Assembly (NCBI RefSeq): GCF_000834655.1
Contig: NZ_JXQQ01000028.1
Coordinates: forward strand, 284,737 to 348,736
Direction: 5' to 3'
DNA: 64,000 nucleotides
Source: Variovorax paradoxus
GTDB lineage: Bacteria > Pseudomonadota > Gammaproteobacteria > Burkholderiales > Burkholderiaceae_C
This document shows, in pieces, positions 61,642 through 64,000 of the stretch (position 1 is its first letter; each line of letters opens with the position of its first letter). The notes under the pieces were generated by a model, which was not told where the DNA came from, did no database searches, and was given only the letters and a program-made list of their open reading frames with translations. The translations under genes and the position numbers were made by a program.

Positions 61642-62820
61642 TCAGCGTTCGATCGTCAGGGCCACGCCCATGCCGCCGCCGATGCAGAGCGACGCAATGC
61701 CCTTCTTGGCGTTCTGGCGCTGCATCTCGTGCAGCAGCGTCACCAGGATGCGGCAGCCCGACGCGCCGATCGGGTGGCCGATGGCGATGGCGCCGCCGTT
61801 CACGTTGACCTTGTTCACGTCCCAGCCCATTTCCTTGTTCACCGCGCAGGCCTGTGCGGCGAAGGCTTCGTTGATCTCGAGCAGGTCGAGGTCGGCGGCC
61901 TTCCAGCCGGCGCGCTGCAGCGCCTTGGTCGATGCGGGCACCGGGCCCATGCCCATGATGGCGGGATCGAGGCCGGCGGTGGCGTAGCTCGCGATGCGGC
62001 CGAGCGGCTTGAGGCCCAGCGCGGCAGCCTTCTTGGCCGTCATCACCATCACGGCGGCGGCGCCGTCGTTCAGGCCCGAGGCATTGCCAGCCGTCACGCC
62101 GCCGGCCTTGTCGAACGCGGGGCGCAGGCCCGCCAGGCCTTCGGCGCTGGTCTTGCGGTTGATGAACTCGTCCTGGCTGAAGACGATGGGGTCGCCCTTC
62201 TTCTGCGCGATGCTCACGGGAACGATCTCGTCCTTGAACTTGCCGGCGTCCTGCGCGGCGGCTGCCTTGGTCTGGCTGGCCAAGGCGAGCTCGTCCTGCG
62301 CGGCGCGGTCGATGCCGTACTTCTTGGCCACGTTCTCGGCGGTGATGCCCATGTGGTACTGGTTGTAGACGTCCCAGAGGCCATCCACGATCATGGTGTC
62401 GACCAGCTTCCAGTCGCCCATGCGCTGGCCGTTGCGCGAGTTGGGCAGCACGTGCGGCGCGGCGCTCATGTTCTCCTGGCCGCCGGCGATGACGATTTCG
62501 CTGTCGCCCGTGGCCACGGCCTGCGCCGCGAGCATCACGGCCTTCAGGCCCGAACCGCACACGGCGTTGATGGTGAGCGCCGGGGTTTCCTTGGCGCCGC
62601 CGCTCTTGAGCCACGCCTGGCGCGCGGGGTTCTGGCCGGCACCGGCCGCCAGCACCTGGCCCATGATGGCCTCGCCGACCTGCTCGGCCGTGAGGTTGGC
62701 GCGCGCAATCACTTCCTTGATGACCAGGGCCCCCAGTTCGGTGGCCGCGATGCCGGCGAGCGAGCCGCCGAACTTGCCGACCGGCGTGCGTGCGGCCGAA
62801 ACGATGACGATGTCTTCCAT
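61642..62820 (-). CDS. phaA: Acetyl-CoA C-acetyltransferase PhaA
   Basis: This 392-residue thiolase condenses two acetyl-CoA to acetoacetyl-CoA for polyhydroxybutyrate synthesis. The acyl-Cys is Cys88 in TINAVCGSGLKAVMLAAQ, the second catalytic set is GHPIGASGCRI, and ASLCIGGGMGVAL holds the last Cys. The gene follows phaC by 43 bases on the same strand, as in many PHA operons. Confidence 0.93.
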   Translation of the reverse strand: MEDIVIVSAARTPVGKFGGSLAGIAATELGALVIKEVIARANLTAEQVGEAIMGQVLAAGAGQNPARQAWLKSGGAKETPALTINAVCGSGLKAVMLAAQAVATGDSEIVIAGGQENMSAAPHVLPNSRNGQRMGDWKLVDTMIVDGLWDVYNQYHMGITAENVAKKYGIDRAAQDELALASQTKAAAAQDAGKFKDEIVPVSIAQKKGDPIVFSQDEFINRKTSAEGLAGLRPAFDKAGGVTAGNASGLNDGAAAVMVMTAKKAAALGLKPLGRIASYATAGLDPAIMGMGPVPASTKALQRAGWKAADLDLLEINEAFAAQACAVNKEMGWDVNKVNVNGGAIAIGHPIGASGCRILVTLLHEMQRQNAKKGIASLCIGGGMGVALTIER

Positions 62821-62863
62821 GTGGTTCTCCGTTGAGGTGATTTGAAATCGAAGGTTGCAGGGA

Positions 62864-64000
62864 TCAGGCTCTTGCCTTCACATAGCGCCCCGGTGCCGGC
62901 TCGATGGCCTTGTAGGTCTTGCCGTTGCCGTAGGCCTTGGGCGCGGCAACCTGCTTGCCCGCGTGGCCCTTGAGCCATTGTGCCCAGTCGGTCCACCAGC
63001 TGCCGGGGTGCTCGGCAGCGCCCGTCAGCCATTCGGCCTGCGTCCTGGGGAACTTGCCGTCGTCGCGGATCCAGTGGCTGCGCTTTTTCTTGGCGGGCGG
63101 GTTGATCACGCCGGCGATGTGGCCCGAGGCGCCCATGACGAAGCGCTTCTTGCCCGGCAACAGCTGCGTGGAGGCGTAGGCGCCGCCGATCGGCACGATG
63201 TGGTCTTCGCGCGAGCCGTAGATATAGGCCGGGATGTCGATCTTTCCGAGGTCGATCTTCTGGCCGCACACCGTGAGCGCATTCGGCTTGGCGAGCTTGT
63301 TCTCGTGGTACGTGTTGCGCAGGTACCAGGCATAGAACGGGCCCGGCAGGTTGGTGGCGTCGCTGTTCCAGTAGAGCAGGTCGAAGGGCGGCGGCGTCTC
63401 GCCCTTCAGGTAGTTGCCGACCACGTAGTTCCACACGAGGTCGTTCGGACGCAGGAAGCTGAAGGTGGAAGCCAGGTCGCCGCCGGGCAGCAGGCCGCCC
63501 TTGCCGAGCTGCATCTCGCGGTAGGCCACCATCGCCTCGTCCACGAAGATGTCCAGGATGCCGGTGTCGCTGAAGTCCAGGAACGTGGTGAGCAGCGTGA
63601 CCGAGGCGGCAGGCTTTTCGCCTCGGCCCGCAAGCACGGCCAGCGCGGTGCTCAGGATGGTGCCGCCCACGCAGAAGCCCAGCGTGTTGATCTGCTTGCT
63701 CCCGCTGATTTCCTGCACCGTGTGGATGGCCTTGATGGCGGCGTTCTCGATGTAGTCGTCCCAGGTGGCCTTGGCGAGCGACTCGTCGGGGTTGCGCCAG
63801 CTCACCACGAACACGCGATGGCCCTGCTCGTTCGCATAGCGGATCAGCGAGTTCTCGGGTTGCAGGTCGAGGATGTAGAACTTGTTGATGCAGGGCGGCA
63901 CCAGCAGGAAGGGCCGCTCGTACACCTTGGCGGTGAGCGGCTTGTACTCGAGCAGCTGGAAGAACTCGTTCTCGAACACCACCGCGCCCTCGGTGGTCGC
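62864..64000 (-). CDS. phaC: Class I polyhydroxyalkanoate synthase PhaC (3' part)
   Basis: The C-terminal 378 residues of PhaC lie in the window; the 5' part continues past the right edge, and the frame is open to base 64000. The catalytic Cys is in TLGFCVGGTILS, with Asp in YGSREDHIVPIGGAY and His in GASGHIAGVINPPAKKKRSHW (shown in part). FEVGRNLA-type N-terminal sequence is outside. It polymerises (R)-3-hydroxyacyl-CoA at the surface of PHB granules. phaA follows. Confidence 0.94.
   Translation of the reverse strand, partial: ATTEGAVVFENEFFQLLEYKPLTAKVYERPFLLVPPCINKFYILDLQPENSLIRYANEQGHRVFVVSWRNPDESLAKATWDDYIENAAIKAIHTVQEISGSKQINTLGFCVGGTILSTALAVLAGRGEKPAASVTLLTTFLDFSDTGILDIFVDEAMVAYREMQLGKGGLLPGGDLASTFSFLRPNDLVWNYVVGNYLKGETPPPFDLLYWNSDATNLPGPFYAWYLRNTYHENKLAKPNALTVCGQKIDLGKIDIPAYIYGSREDHIVPIGGAYASTQLLPGKKRFVMGASGHIAGVINPPAKKKRSHWIRDDGKFPRTQAEWLTGAAEHPGSWWTDWAQWLKGHAGKQVAAPKAYGNGKTYKAIEPAPGRYVKARA

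Overview
The window is a 64-kb piece of a high-GC (mostly about two thirds G+C), gene-dense chromosome with few spacers. Gene content points to a betaproteobacterium of the Comamonadaceae, most like Variovorax. The indicators are two Bug-family tripartite tricarboxylate binding proteins, polyhydroxyalkanoate genes (phaC, phaA, phaB), a DUF4148-type secreted repeat protein, many LysR regulators and the style of the G-rich intergenic hairpins. The genus is inferred from gene content; there is no rRNA gene here. I see no tRNA, IS element, integrase or CRISPR array.

Layout. 0-4.3 kb: a LysR C-terminus, a heme-binding beta-barrel protein, then a LacI regulator with a likely self-operator, a sugar isomerase and a sugar-binding protein that has no transporter partners. 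4.4-13.7 kb: small defence and metabolic units: an HD-domain protein, an HxlR/SMR/azoreductase unit, DUF427, an SMR exporter with a StrA-like phosphotransferase, a PcaD-like lactonase opposite a LysR gene, and an SDR/cupin pair opposite a MocR regulator. 14.2-24.8 kb: a lower-GC island of overlapping genes for a modified surface glycan or glycolipid (epimerase, two methyltransferases, two PLP aminotransferase-fold proteins, WbqC, a 1184-residue double glycosyltransferase with a long coiled coil, and an acyltransferase). 25.5-27.7 kb: an unusual ankyrin-DUF6891-WGR-polynucleotide ligase fusion, with a 23-codon gene divergent from it that has a good promoter and ribosome site.

28-33.5 kb: GNAT, RIO kinase, BtuF-like metal receptor, GAF histidine kinase, a second GNAT and a SET-domain protein. 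45.6-33.5 kb (minus strand): a cobalamin-riboswitch-controlled run of TonB receptor, PepSY membrane protein, CbiM, CobW, CobN and a chlI/chlD chelatase gene. Its two halves are joined only through a -1 frameshift at a seven-A slippery run. Together these give cobalt capture, uptake and insertion into the corrin ring. 45.6-53.7 kb: K+/H+ antiporter, DctA, PhaB, DJ-1/PfpI protein, CinA amidase, and a DMT transporter opposite a LysR gene. 53.7-59.9 kb: a CoA-transferase, MaoC-like hydratase and CitE-like lyase set with two Bug binding proteins and a divergent LysR, best read as catabolism of itaconate or a related C5 diacid. 60-64 kb: YghU and GST, then phaA and the 3' part of phaC.

The most notable items are the chelatase frameshift, the ankyrin-WGR-ligase fusion, the 23-aa gene followed by two hairpins, and the glycan island. 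Coordinates and starts were read by eye. Family calls rest on motif recognition, not on database searches.
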